From Megalonaias nervosa (taxonomy: Eukaryota; Mollusca; Bivalvia; Unionida; Unionidae): DNA of 64,000 nt. Below the pieces are notes generated by a model that saw only the letters and a list, made by a program, of their open reading frames with translations, was not told where the DNA came from and made no database searches. The DNA lies in contig JAECUM010000866.1 of assembly GCA_016617855.1 (NCBI GenBank), forward strand, positions 1-64,000. The letters are read 5' to 3'. A program made the position numbers and the translations under genes. This document shows positions 45,110 to 56,962 of the stretch, one piece after another; the first letter of the stretch is position 1, and each line of letters opens with the position of its first letter.

Positions 45110-46190
45110 ATGCATTTAAGGAAAATTTGTACGCGCAAACAAAAACGGCAACAGCACCAAATTCGGATCTATCCAAAAAGGCATCATGGCGTTGTTCATC
45201 ATCACACGATATCTCATCGACAGAAAGAAAATCAAAACCTGTTGGACAAAGTTGATATTGCCACTACAGTATTAGGATCCACCAGATACAGCGACCTTTA
45301 CGGGGTGCCCGCTGGCCCGTCTATGATGTTTGTCAAGGATTCAAACAACTATGCAGATCATAGCCTGTACATCTCGCATCAACTTACAGGTACGTTTGTG
45401 AACACTCAACCCGATGGTATGTCTGCCACAAGCCAGATTTCAACATTGGCTTGGCAGCGAGGAGAAACCAGATTAATGCGTGCAGGGAATTTTCCTGCAC
45501 GATTCCACCCTTACACATATTTAGATTAAGCAAAGATGTTCGTAAGGTTACTTTCGGGGTCAACCACACAGTTATGTTAAGCCGTAACGGTAATGCTAAC
45601 GATTCAGGTTGGAGAAGTGACGGTGTTGCCAACGTTAAAGTTGAGTTATCCAAACTTACGCTTTGGATGTCTTCAACGAGTCCCTCAGTGGCCACAGACG
45701 AACGTTTGAAGACATTTATAGAGTCTGGCAGAATATTCCTGTCGATGACTACAGACTCGCACCAAAGCACCGTTCGAGGAGACAGAGGGTGCCAACATCG
45801 ATAGCAATTCTGTGCCGCTTGTTGACCAATATGTGCATGTGAATAGCGTTACCAGACCCTCATTTAGACTAAAATTTAATCTTACCAACGTCCAAAGTAA
45901 AACTTGACCATTGTAACCACCCAGGTTTGTCAATTCCAACTAGAAGCCACTTTGGAATCATCGTTTTAGCACGCGAATACACCCATTCACAGACTACACC
46001 ATCAAGCGTGAAAATATCTCGAGATTGTTTCTATAAAGACGAAGTGAAATTCATCTACAATACAAAATTCTCCGTCGATTATCCTTAATCAACTTTGACT
46101 CAGCTAGGAAGAGAAATATATCGACTGTTATTCAACAAGGACGCACTTGTCCGTGTAACAGTTCTTGGAAAAATACGAGAATGATCGTTA
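45110..46190 (+). pseudogene. Major-capsid-like protein (F54H12.2-type), broken
   Basis: First frame 45110-45529 includes LYISHQLTGTFVNTQPDGMS and LAWQRGETRLMRAGNF. The second frame (45451-45804) has CTIPPLHIFRLSKDVRKVTF, GVNHTVMLSRNGNANDSGWR and VELSKLTLWMSSTSPSVATD, then LKTFIESG. The strand-rich block with PL.HIF and LWM..TPS fits the double-jelly-roll capsid proteins found with Polintons, known from the nematode protein F54H12.2. A later piece DEVKFIYNTKFSVDYP (46041-46088) may be the end. Several breaks. The integrase at 61000-62015 is of the matching F54H12.3 type. Confidence 0.45.
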
Positions 46191-46519
46191 AAGACACCAT
46201 GCAGCGGCGTAATCAATGTAGTTCTAAGTGAGCGTGGCTGCAAGTGCTTCGAATGTACAATCGCCTGAGTTATAAATGTTCTCCGTGTGTATTAGTGAAG
46301 AGAGCCATTTGGTTGGAAGTGCATAGGCGTGTTACACCTAGAAGTGATGAGTCTGGAGAGGGTCTGCCTGCTGACCAATTATACTTCGCGGTGACAATAT
46401 TAATAGAAGAACTCTGATGGACCCTCAAAGCTACTGACGCGAAATAAAACAGGAAGCCGAACAAAAGCTACGAGATGAAATCACCAAGAACAAGAAAACC
46501 GCTTAACTTATAAAATACA

Positions 46520-46936
46520 AACGCACGTGTGTTATCGTGGATGCTATTTGCTGACTCGCCGCAGCAACAACCGTTGGCCTTGGTGTGGTTGGAATTGCAG
46601 CTGCGGAAACCATCACAGGCACTCCAGTCGGAATTGCTGTTGAATCCATATCAATAGTAACCCGTGTGGCTAGCGGCGCTGGTAAAATAATTTCATTACG
46701 GTTACTTTCGGGAATACGTGTCTGTTCCGGAGATTCTTGCGGCCGCCCAAAGTAGTCTCAGCACAATCTATAAACTGTACGCGGTGATCGTCGAAGATTC
46801 AACGATTACGGAGTTTGAAACGGTGTTGGCTGAAATGAATAACTACAGACGACTGCGCGCACAGATAAAGTCATCTTGTGGAATATACTCGGAAATCTCC
46901 GCTGACCCAACGGAGGAAATTCTTTTGAAACATTGA
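46520..46936 (+). pseudogene. Helical protein with hydrophobic N-terminal part, capsid-neighbour gene
   Basis: A frame with VGLGVVGIAAAETITGTPVG and IAVESISIV (46573-46660) is glycine/alanine rich and hydrophobic. After a shift, IYKLYAVIVEDSTITEFETV then LAEMNNYRRLRAQIKS (46769-46873) is a charged helix. Genes with this layout often follow capsid genes in invertebrate Polintons in my memory of such loci. Function unknown. Confidence 0.4.
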
Positions 46937-46948
46937 AAAGTATATCAA

Positions 46949-47194
46949 ATGCCAAGAAAACAAGAAGACCTTCCAACACAAATTATTGCGGAAATACAAA
47001 AGCTGTATGGTTCCACCCCTGCGAAAGAAGTCCAAGAACTATATGAAATCAGCTCAATTATATTATATCTGATATGGAATGCTCTCAAATATCGCCAAGC
47101 TGAAAAAAAAACATCTGGTATCAACCAACAAGATCTACAACCTATAATTAATATTGTAAAGTCAATTAAAAAAATCTGGTTTCGACATAAATGA
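46949..47194 (+). CDS. 81-residue helical open frame (unknown)
   Basis: Unbroken frame starting MPRKQEDLPTQIIAEIQKLY, helical and lysine-rich at the end. Begins 12 bases after the preceding frame's stop. Not recognised; probably the last gene of the left part of this element. Confidence 0.35.
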   Translation: MPRKQEDLPTQIIAEIQKLYGSTPAKEVQELYEISSIILYLIWNALKYRQAEKKTSGINQQDLQPIINIVKSIKKIWFRHK

Positions 47195-47479
47195 TCTACA
47201 GACCATAAGTGAAAATATTCAGTAAACAGCGCTGCTTGGATTCGATTGTTTGTCAGAAGAAAATATTATCACGGGATCCAACAATACCAAAAATGGAAGA
47301 TAATCTTTCAGAGCCATTAAATAAACTCCTGATGCTTGCAATAATTTCAGCAGTATCTGGACGCTTTATCATAAAATCGTAGAGTATTTTATAGAACAAT
47401 GATTGGAAAAGAAGGCAAACGGATGGCAAAAGACGTAGTAATAAAATCCGGGAAAATATAGTTTTCAATATTACTTTTC

Positions 47480-47985
47480 TCAGTAAGTAGTATCATAATG
47501 CACGTGTGTGAGACCTCGCTTACAATGAATAATAATATTAACTGTCCAATGCATAGTATCATCAAAGGCTATTTGAGTCCTCGCTTACAGTGAATAGTAA
47601 TCTTATCACTCTAAGCGAATAGTATTATCATGGGCATGTTTGAGTCCCCGCTTACAGTGAATAGTAATCTTATCTCTCTATGCGAATAGTATCATCATGG
47701 GCGTGTTTGAGTCCTCGCTAACAGTGAATAGTAATCTTATCTCTCTCAGCGGGTAATATTATCATGGGCATATTTGAGTCCTCGCTTACAGTGAATAGTA
47801 ATCTTATCTCTCTTAACGAATAGTATCATCATGGGCGTGTTTGAGTCCTCGCTTACAGTGAATAGTAATCTTACCTGTCTCAGTGAGTAGTATCATCATG
47901 GGCGCGAATGAGACCTGGTTTGCAATGAATACTATTATTATCTGTCTCAGTAGAATCACCATGGCCTGTATGAGACCAAGTTTAC
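47480..47985. repeat. 67-bp tandem repeat (minisatellite), about 8 units
   Basis: Units contain GAGTCCTCGCTTACAGTGAA, then TAGTAATCTTATCTCTCT and TAGTATCATCATGGGCGTG. Starts fall at 47510, 47575, 47642, 47709, 47776, 47843, 47910 and 47972, giving spacings of 65, then 67 five times, then 62. The central units are the most alike. Confidence 0.9.
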
Positions 47986-48712
47986 CTATTAGGACTCCCC
48001 AACGCGTGAACTACTGACGTTTGCTTCCACTCGAACTCATGCAGGTTTGTGAAGCGACGTTTCCACGATGTAGCACGCATGTGTAAAAATTTCCCCGTAT
48101 GGAAAGGTTATGAAGAACTAGAAAGGGTTTTAGGCTTTGTGGTAGTGTTAAGAAAGCGTGGTCTCAAAAACCAGTTATACTATTACATTTTAAATCACCA
48201 CATGCAGAAGGTACGTGTAATTAAAAGTGACATACATGTATTTTGCATGCTCCATAGAATATGTCCTTTTTTAAAGCATGTGTAACACATTTTTATAGAT
48301 ACCGCAGCACGTGTGAGGATGAAAGCTGATTTGTGCATTCACCTTTCTCACTTACGTTAGCACCCTAAAAATAACAATTCTTTTTGTAATGACCAAACCT
48401 ACATTTCTTGCCAAAGTGGGAATGCAAATATTCTTGCTTATGCATCGACGAGGAGGCAAAACATTGCAATCAAAACAAAAATCCTGTTGGTTCAGATTTA
48501 GTACAGGCTTTCAACTGTTTATCAAATATAAGCATGAAATAATGCATTTTAAAAAATATGATTGATTTTCTGGATGGAAAACATAATAACAGCTCTTTTT
48601 ATTCAGTTTCGCTCGCGTTCTCTGTAGGCACTGTTCCACAGTTGCAATGTTATTATTGTCGAGCTTACTCTAGTTCTTTAGTGTCGAGTCGCAAACTGGG
48701 CTAGGTTAAGAG
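47986..48712. other. Spacer, no gene seen
   Basis: A 78-codon frame (48049-48285) has no recognisable feature. Confidence 0.45.
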
Positions 48713-49923
48713 TAGTCCGAGTTTCCTCTGACCCTTGCCACCCCATTTTTGATATTTGGACATTTATGTTGGGGTGTAGGGTCAGAGTCCATTCCCTATC
48801 GAAAAGTTGGAATTCGCCGACACCATTTGGTGTCGGCATAGGGTAGCCGCTTACTAACCGGCCTAGCAAACTTAAACGACCGCTCATAGAGATATACCTG
48901 CATGAAGTCGATAGGAATATGATTTATTTTCTCAGAAATAGCGAGTGTAGCATTCGTTATATCGTTAATCCGCTGAGAGACGAGATGCAACTATAGCGTT
49001 GATGAAATTTGACCTGGAACTCGCCATTTGCATTCCGAGTCACATGACTACACAAATCTGGCAACCTACATGTCAATGACATCAGCGGTCCAATAGTCAC
49101 GTGATATCAACAATAAACCATTTCGAAAGTTGTTGTACATAGAATTCGAAAATATTAATTAAAAGTCACGTAATACTTGTACATAATTATAATGCACACT
49201 TAATTCTCAACATAATTATTCTGAGAACAACGACTAGAAACCTGTCGGTATCGCAGCAAGGTGGAGAAAACCAGATTCAGCAAGTACTAAACACGTGTCA
49301 ACGATGTATTTTGTTGGAATCATGTGACTACCGCGTTGACCTGTGCTCTCCGCTTGTTGAATCTGTTTTTACAAGCTGTTGCAACATTTACAGATTTCTG
49401 GTCGTTGTTTCCAGAATAAATATTTTTTATAAGCTTATGTTCTTTTATTTTTCTATAAATATTACGTGACTTTCATTGATATGTTCGATTTGTTTTCCTA
49501 CAGCAACATTAGAAATGGTTAATTGTTAATATCAAGTGACTATCTGAACTCTGAAGTCATTGACATGTGAGTCGCGAGATTTGTGTAGTCATGTGACTCG
49601 GAATGCAAATGGCCAGATCCAGGTCAAATTTCAGCAACGATGTACTTTCGTCTCGTCTGTCAGCAGATTAAAGACATGACGAATGCTATGTTCGCGATTT
49701 TTGAGAAAATAAATCATATTCCTATCGATTTCATGCAGGTATATCTCGATGAAAGGTCGTTCAAGTTTACAAGGCCGGTTAGTAAGCGGCTACCCCATTC
49801 CGACACCAAATGGTGTCGGCGAATTCCGACTTTTCGATAGGGAATGGACTCTGACCCTACACTCCAACACAAATGTCAAAATATCAAAAATGGGGTGGCA
49901 AGGGTCAGAGGAAACTCAGACTA
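48713..49923. mobile_element. Foldback DNA transposon, 9-bp target duplication (MULE-like)
   Basis: The element is almost wholly an inverted repeat. TAGTCCGAGTTTCCTCTGACCC at the left end matches, reversed, GGAAACTCAGACTA at the right, and similarity runs inwards to a loop near 49300-49340. It is flanked by GGTTAAGAG (48704-48712 and 49924-49932). A 9-bp duplication and long terminal repeats suit non-autonomous Mutator-like elements. Similar open frames appear in both arms because the arms are copies; I do not count them as genes. Confidence 0.88.
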
Positions 49924-49999
49924 GGTTAAGAGACCTGCATGTCTGGCGGTCTTCAACTAATTTTATTGATGCACACCATGACAGATGACATTTCATTCT

Positions 50000-50001
<2 letters not shown>

Positions 50002-50069
<68 letters not shown>
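50002..50069. repeat. (TA)n microsatellite
   Basis: 68 bp of TA repeat. The Tyr-Ile frame across it is an artefact. Confidence 0.95.
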
Positions 50070-50070
<1 letters not shown>

Positions 50071-51000
50071 TTTGTCTTCATGTTGTCTTAAGACACTTTT
50101 TAGTGTCACATTAGGGGCTTATGTCAATCGAAGCATACTCGCCCCTTTTCGATCAGAGTACGACGACATTAAGTCTAAGAAAGAAACCAAAAGCAAGCTC
50201 GGGCTGCCTAGAATGTATCTGCTTATAGAATTCGCAAATATTAGTCAAGGGAAAATACAGGAAAAAGTATGCCCCCACGTCATGCCGAAACACTTTGATC
50301 CCTTGAGTACGTGTTGACATGATCAATAATAAAGATCAAAAGATGTTTGACGTCAAAAATCATACTACGCCAATAAACAACTAACCTGATTTACAACACT
50401 CTTCGCGACCGATGTAAACATTGACTCTATTCATCTTGATAGCGTGAATTTGCATACTTCGTTCTCACTATTAGATTTATTTTGCTTTAGTCATTCAGAC
50501 AAAGCCGTCTAGCGTCCCATAATGTCGAGTACTTCGTGTTTTGTTTTTTTTGGGGTTGTTGTTGTTTTTTTTTTTCCTTTGTTTTTCGACAGGTCCAGTT
50601 TTTGGCTTCCTACAAAGTTCGTAAGTTCCGGTGTTTTTCAATACCGATAATTTCTATTTATGTGTCATCTGAATGTGGACTATATCCAAGATTTGTTTGC
50701 CTCCGAAATTAAAGAGCAAGAAAGCGTACAAAATCAAGCACCTTCGAAACTGAAGATCTGAAAACTCAAGTGCTCCAACACAGCACGGGCTATTTCATAT
50801 TTTCCAAAATGAACTTTAGCAAATCTTTTGCGATGAATTTACTTGATAATACATATTTACCTCACCAAATCACTAAAACAAGTAATGGGGCCAAGTGTTT
50901 ACATACAGACGTGTCATCCGAGATGGTCAGCGTAGGGATAGCATCCAACATTGGATAGTAAATAGCCAGATAGCAGAGGCGTTCACTTAGCGATGGTGGT
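50070..51000. other. Spacer with dispersed repeat copy
   Basis: No gene seen. About 50650-51000 is related to 43740-44150. The sequence carries the target of the SINE at 51016. Confidence 0.4.
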
Positions 51001-51015
51001 ACAGATCAGGCTTCC

Positions 51016-51261
51016 GGGGCCCCGAGTGGCCGAGTGGTCTAAAGCGCTCTCCGTTACGGATCACTGCCATCTCACCTCTGTCTGCGTGGGTTCGAGTCTA
51101 GGATTCGGCGAATGTGGATATGTGAGAAAGCTTGCCAGTAGCTTCTCGTGGGTCGGTGGTTCTTTCCGGGTGTTTCCCTGTTTCTTCCTCCACCATTAAT
51201 ACTGGCCGCCATGTATAGCCTATCGTGTGCATTAAGCCCTACAACAACAACAACAACAACA
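51016..51261 (+). mobile_element. tRNA-derived SINE with (CAA)n tail, complete
   Basis: The head contains the A box TGGCCGAGTGG and the B box GGGTTCGAGTC in a Ser/Leu-type tRNA-like region (51016-51105). The body contains TCGTGGGTCGGTGGTTCTTT and ACTGGCCGCCATGTATAGCC, and the tail is CAA repeats. The 15-bp target duplication ACAGATCAGGCTTCC is perfect (51001-51015 and 51262-51276). The body resembles SINEs of molluscs and related invertebrates. Confidence 0.9.
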
Positions 51262-51276
51262 ACAGATCAGGCTTCC

Positions 51277-52124
51277 CACTGCATAGAGACAAAAGCAAAA
51301 GCATGCCGGGTGTCTCAAGCTGCATTCATAATATCATTGTTTCTTTCCAATGCGAGTCGAATTATTTCGACACTCTGAAAGAAACTTGGAAGTAATCGTA
51401 TTAATACTTTCCGAATTGCTAAGGTTATGGCGGATGAACATACAGCTGGATCTACGAGAACAGGTTCTTATAAAATGATAGGTCTAGAAAATAACACTTG
51501 TTAACGTTTCAGCAATCAGTAAAATACCAGCACTTTTAATTGTGAATGTTATCCCTGCAGCTTTAAAATAAAAGAAAAACGAAAATTGAAGAAATCATTT
51601 GGTTTCAATCGCCTTAAGTGATTGTTTACGTTGCTGTTAGTGATGACATGTCAATGAAGTTATGATCACATGATAACAAACATGGGCAGTGGGCAGTTAA
51701 AAATAAGGTTTTGTTTTGTTTTTCAAAATGTGATGGAAATTATAGAGAACATTCAAATTCACCCAGGCTGCACTCCAGAAACGGCCCTAGGATGTGCGGG
51801 GTCCAAGGCAGCAAGCGATGAGTGGGGCCCCGAGCAAAAAAATTGCATTGCGGAGTTGATTTCCGTCAGCAGCGCGGGGCCCCTGAAAGAGAGGGGCCCA
51901 AGGCGGTTGCCTCGTTCGCCTTGCCCAAGGGCCGGGCCTGCTGCACTCTATAGTGATCTTGGTGATACTTGCCAATCCGGCTAGTTTTAGGCGGAAAAAC
52001 ATCTGTCTGTATCTGTCTGTATACGCGAAGAATATATCTTCACAAAAGAAGGCGGTGAAATAACATTTAACAACATTTCGATCATCAACTGAAAACTTTC
52101 GCTGTTAATTTATGCTTTCTTTGC
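51277..52124. other. Spacer with GC-rich transposon-like patch
   Basis: 51770-51960 is GC-rich with many GGGGCCC words and ends GCCCAAGGGCCGGGCCTGC, which looks like the end of an old hAT-like DNA element. No coding pattern. About 51590-51640 resembles the arm sequence of the element that follows. Confidence 0.35.
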
Positions 52125-52880
52125 GACTTTTAAATGAAGAAATCATTAAGTTTCAATAACTTCAGACTACTGCTTACATTCCTATTACTGATGTTATGTC
52201 ATCGAGAAATTGTGACGTCATTAAAGTTTTTATTACGTATTAAAAACCACGGGCTTGAGTGGCAGATGGAAATAATTATTATTTACATCCCATTCGCAAG
52301 TTCCAGGTCAATTATGTGGATCATACTTCAAACGTATGCCAATAACTACTATTCGGGCTACCTGGGCTATTTACGAAACAAGGATTGGCCGAGAAGATGC
52401 GAATTATCAAATTTAGTTTTGAATCGCATCTTCTCAGTAAATCTAACGGTCACTCCAAAAGTACAAATAGCCGAAGTCGAAATAGATTGTGGTTTCTCTT
52501 TGGGAAGACATTTCCGGAGAACAAAATGCATGATTTTTCTGTTAGGTACTACTCCGACATAGAACTGAAGAATATTTATTTCTCGCAGAAATAGCCGAGG
52601 TAGTCAGAATGTTTACATCCGATGTCTTTTTCTAGCATGCGACGGTAAACCCAAAGACTTTCCGATTGGGTTTCAGGTCCATCGGAACACCACCTGACAA
52701 TTCCATCTCATGCAAGAAAACGCTCATACGTAAATAATATCCATTTTGAACAGCTCTCAAGCCCATGATTGTTATTACATCATAATAACTTCATGACGTT
52801 ACAATGAGTAAATGACGTGTCAACACTAACAACAACTTAAGTCACTGAAACTAACGACTTTTTTTTTTTTTTAAACTTTA
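52125..52880. mobile_element. MITE-like element with inverted arms of about 200 bp
   Basis: Left arm 52130-52300 (GTGACGTCATTAAAG, CCACGGGCTTGAGTGGCAGA) pairs with right arm 52690-52870 (CTCTCAAGCCCATGATTG, ACTTCATGACGTTACAATG) in inverted orientation. The middle has no recognisable coding; frames across the left arm are not conserved genes. No clear target duplication was found. Confidence 0.6.
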
Positions 52881-53614
52881 GCAAACATGCAGGAATAAAG
52901 TTCAAAAGTTTTTCTTCTGTTTAATTGATCGTCGAAATGTCCACGTGTATTATTTTCAATGCCTATCATTTTATCAGAATCAGTTCGTCCGCCAAAAACT
53001 TAACAAGCTAGGAAGTATCACTTCGATGACTTTGGAGTCTCTTTCAGAGAGTTGTTATTCGACTCGCACCCGAAAAAGACGGGGATGTTAAAAATGGGGT
53101 CCATGTGTGAACTATAGACCAAGTTTCATATCTTACGTCACTGGGAGGTGATGTGAGAGCCAACTACTATTTCATAAGTCAAAATGTTGCCACTCCAAGC
53201 AATGGTCCGCGATTGCAAACGAACATTTCATACCCAAGAAACCATGGAAATTTGTGACTGAGGAGTTTATCAGCTGATTATTTTTCTTTATGCCAGGCAA
53301 TTGTTAGGCAACTCATTCATGTACTTTCAGTTACAAGATACTTTTGTTCACGCCGCTGTTGTCTCCAACGTGAAAACTGTTATTACGTGGAAGGCGACCT
53401 TATTATGGGGCAAGAAACATCGCAAAACAAAGACTAAATGCTTGAGGCCACGCGTATGAGTGAGTTTACATGAAGATAACTAGTCAAGCTACTAACGTTA
53501 GCAAGTAATTAATTTCATTCGCCTCGTGTTCGGGGAGGTCAAATATTAACTTTTTGATACCCATTTTGCGAAGTGGCGTCAAAAACGGGAACTATAGGAG
53601 CGACTGTGTTCTGC
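52881..53614. other. Spacer, no gene seen
   Basis: Nothing recognisable. Confidence 0.5.
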
Positions 53615-53677
53615 CAGGATGATAAGCACAAAGATCAGGATGATAAGCACAAAGATCAGGATGATAAGCACAAAGAT
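53615..53677. repeat. 21-bp tandem repeat, 3 copies
   Basis: CAGGATGATAAGCACAAAGAT repeated three times without change, so probably a recent expansion. Confidence 0.95.
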
Positions 53678-54047
53678 GAAGTTTCGATCATGTCCGCCAG
53701 TTGCACCATAGCAATCTAAACCTTTAATCGGCTAGAATCCAGTCAACAAAGATCGAAGTAATTGTTTCATGTTAGTATATTGAACGCCAAAGTCCATCGG
53801 ATGTTCAGGATCGGTTGGCGAGAGATGATCTAATATTTCTTGGCGTGCAGACACCGAAATGCATAGCTGGATGACAAGGAACTCAATCGCATCATGTTTC
53901 GTAAGTCCACACAGAGACTTCGACCCAACGGGTCGTCACAGCGGAAATCTTTGATGCAAAGGTATTTGTTAATCGCTCATCGATAGTAGCTAAATGCAAG
54001 CATTCTGAGCAACATTTAGAACAAAACTGCTTAAAAACACTTTAAAA

Positions 54048-54048
<1 letters not shown>

Positions 54049-54079
<31 letters not shown>

Positions 54080-54261
54080 TGTGTGTGTGTGATTTGTAAC
54101 ATGATGTCCCACCCAGCCACATTGTCCTGACACCAGGCCGACCCGTCCTAATATTAACCTCTTGATGCTGAGCGCAGAGCGAGGCAGCTGTTAGTACCAT
54201 TTTTATAAGTCTTCCCGCATCCGAGGCGGACGCTCTAACCACTTAGGGAACCGGAAAGGTC
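54049..54261 (-). mobile_element. tRNA-derived SINE with (CA)n tail, internally deleted
   Basis: Same family as 38001-38384: minus-strand TAAGTGGTTAGAGCGTCCGC, CTGCGCTCAGCATCAAGAGG and GGCCTGGTGTCAGGACAATG, with a CA tail. The B-box part of the head is deleted. The target duplication CACTTTAAAAT lies at 54038-54048 and 54262-54272. Confidence 0.85.
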
Positions 54262-54272
54262 CACTTTAAAAT

Positions 54273-56552
54273 ATAAGCTATTTGGCAACGCTGTTATCCG
54301 ACGAACGTTTCTGAAAAATTTTGAAATACAGAATTTTTTATGCAGTTTACTCATGTATACTATGACTTGAAGCTAATTTTTTTCTCTTTTTAATTTCTGT
54401 TCCTGACATTAATTCACGCTTGCCACTGATTTTTTTTTTTTTTTTTTTTAAAATCAAATCACAAAAAGAAAAGATTATTAAAAACACACTCTTTAAAACC
54501 CAAATTATTAGACTTTTGCAGCCTAAGCAATCTCTCGTTATTTTATTATTTTTTCATATTTTCATACATAATAAATAACAACACTTACACGTACCGTTAC
54601 ATTACAAAAAATCCTAAAATTCTCCATAGAAAGGAATAAACAAAACTTTTTTTAAAAAAAGAGCAAGATGATAACAAGTGAAACATTTTTTTTTACACTT
54701 AATATTTGTATTAGCTCCTGTTTCAAGTCAAATCTACACAAATATTTGGGATCGTGAGGGGGCGAAAATTAACTCTTCTTGCTGCCCAATCCCATCAAAA
54801 GTTTCTCAATTTAAAAAAATTTCTTGCGATGAACTGAAAAAATTCTAATTAAAAAAACATGTTTAATTTTGTGCCTTTTGACTTTCTTACTTGCACCAGA
54901 AAAAGACTATTTATACATATGGTCTAAATTATAACATCCTAGGTCCTTTTGGTGTAAAAACTACTTCTCAAATGGGAAGAAGGATAATTTAGACCTGAGA
55001 ATAAAATACAAACGTCTTAACTGACATGCGGAGCATTGGCTAATAAAGGCGACTTGTTGGCTGTTCAACAAGACGGGTATTCAATTCCGCCGGCAGTTTA
55101 CTGGGGAAACCAATTAGTTTTGTATCAAAATGATGAAAAGTTGGTCGACCCAAATGTGATAAGCATTTCAGATAATGAAAACGGCATTTGCATGAAATAA
55201 CATTCTCTCGTGCACAAATATTGCTAGCATTGATTATTCCCAGAGACAGGTCAGAGATATTGTACGATAGATATAGGAAATTTGCAAACGTTCTTTCACT
55301 GGAGTATAAAATAACATCTGCATATCAAAATCTGAACTTGCTTTTATAATGACACCAGATGAGCCTTGCATCAGAAAGTTGTCTAAGAGATATCTCAGAA
55401 GAATTCACTTTGAAAATCGCCAGATAACGAAAGGCATCAAAACGTGGAATATGAAGAATCAACAGTCACTGAGGGACAGCACGTATCCAATCAAATGATA
55501 TAGTGTGAAAAGAATTAACATTGTAAAGCTTGTCATATTTAAGCTTAACCAGTTGGGTACCTGATAGAATCTAGTAGTACTGAGTACAAGCCGGGGTTTC
55601 AATAAAGAAGGTTCTTGGAGAATCTGTGTACTTTTTTAAGTTAACTTTTGTACGTATGTTCAGGATGTCATCATTTTTAAAAAGACTTTTCCATGGGGAA
55701 CAATGATGTAAATCCTCGAGTATGCATTTTAAAATGCTAATGTCACATTTGAAGGACATTTAAAACAAGGTAAGCTGATATTCAGTGCAAAATATACGAA
55801 TATGAGATCAGACTTGTAGCAGGACTACATCGCTAGGATACTGAGAAGTCATACAGTATCAAGTTGATCACGTTTTCTATGTTTCACTTATTTAAATTAC
55901 CATCCTGAATCAACATGCTCTAAACAATATAGGAAAAATAAATAACAGCCCATTATAATAAAAGGTGAATATATTGTATCATTCAAATAGTGTAGCTACC
56001 TGGCTGTAAGTTTCGTTTACTGTTCTTTTTTAATGTTGCTTGTTATACGTGCTGAAGTAATGCTAAAGACCTCTGGGACAATATAGTATAAAAGTCGGCA
56101 ATGACACTGATGAACTTCGCAATGAGCGTTAATCCGTCATTGTTTCCGATGAAAACTCCACAGCCGACAAGTTCCGATTGACTAGGACCTCAACTGCAGC
56201 CTATTCGGTCTTTTTCGTCAAGTTGATGAAGAACCCATGATTGTAATTTGTCACCACAGCAGTGGAGAGTGGGGGGTGGGGGGCTGGGGGGTGGTGAACA
56301 GACCAATAGGAAAAGACCTCCATTTTTTTTATAACAACGCTTTCTACAAAACGTGGTCTAGTAGTCATTGGGGCTTAGCGGGGGATTTTATGAAGAAAAA
56401 ATGTTCGATGATTACTGTGAATCATCGTCGTTGTCCAAAAATGTTCGCGAGTCGTTGTTGGTGTCATCAAAGTACCAGGTTAAAAAAAAAGCTGTTAGGT
56501 GACATAATTAAATCGCTGATACACCATAACTATCAGTGATTCTGTGCTAACA
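54273..56552. other. AT-rich spacer, no firm gene
   Basis: Long homopolymer A/T tracts. The frame at 56237-56539 runs through a G-rich stretch and shows no family features. Confidence 0.45.
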
Positions 56553-56770
56553 ATGGAATCTCGTACAGCTAAACTATCTCAACAACGACTCAAGGCAATT
56601 AAGAAATATCTTCCAGTCCGTGATTCTGTCAAGCAACATTTACAAGCGCGTCAGGAAGATTGAGTAGAATTTGCAGAGGATGCGCAGAGTTGTTTAAGCC
56701 AGTCACAGAGGCTACCAAAGGTCGTCTTCCCACATTAGAGCAAGGCGACTGGGAAAATCACAGAAAGAAC
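56553..56770 (+). pseudogene. Small helical gene fragment upstream of polymerase (unknown)
   Basis: MESRTAKLSQQRLKAIKKYL followed by PVRDSVKQHLQARQED and a stop at 56661. The frame then continues as EFAEDAQSCLSQ. Lysine-rich helix. I infer it belongs to the Polinton-like element to the right, as the leftmost gene of that part. Weak. Confidence 0.3.
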
Positions 56771-56799
56771 TATATATTGTAATATGGACCGGTTCATAT

Positions 56800-56962
56800 C
56801 ATGATTTTGATTTGAAATAACGCATATCATGCGATTGAAGTAACGAATGTCATGCGATTGAAGTAACCCATATCATGAGATTAAAGTAACGCATATCATG
56901 AGATAGAAGTAATGCGTATAATGAGATTGAAATAACGCATATAACGAGATTGAAGTTGCAAA
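56800..56962. repeat. 24-bp imperfect tandem repeat, about 6 copies
   Basis: Units of the type CGCATATCATGAGATTGAAGTAA, with substitutions. Confidence 0.75.

Noticed and set aside
47480..47985. Possible CRISPR array
   Set aside because: The whole 67-bp unit repeats, including the would-be spacers, and the DNA is eukaryotic. It is a minisatellite.
48796..48990. 64- and 66-codon frames in both arms of the foldback element
   Set aside because: They are mirror copies caused by the palindrome. No known domain or start context.
49985..50317. 110-codon frame starting in a TA repeat
   Set aside because: Tyr-Ile run from the microsatellite; not a gene.
51016..51105. Possible functional tRNA gene
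   Set aside because: A and B boxes are present, but the segment continues into a SINE body with CAA tail and target duplications.
52134..52594. 142- and 69-codon frames
   Set aside because: They run across the inverted arm of a MITE-like element and are not conserved in the paired arm.
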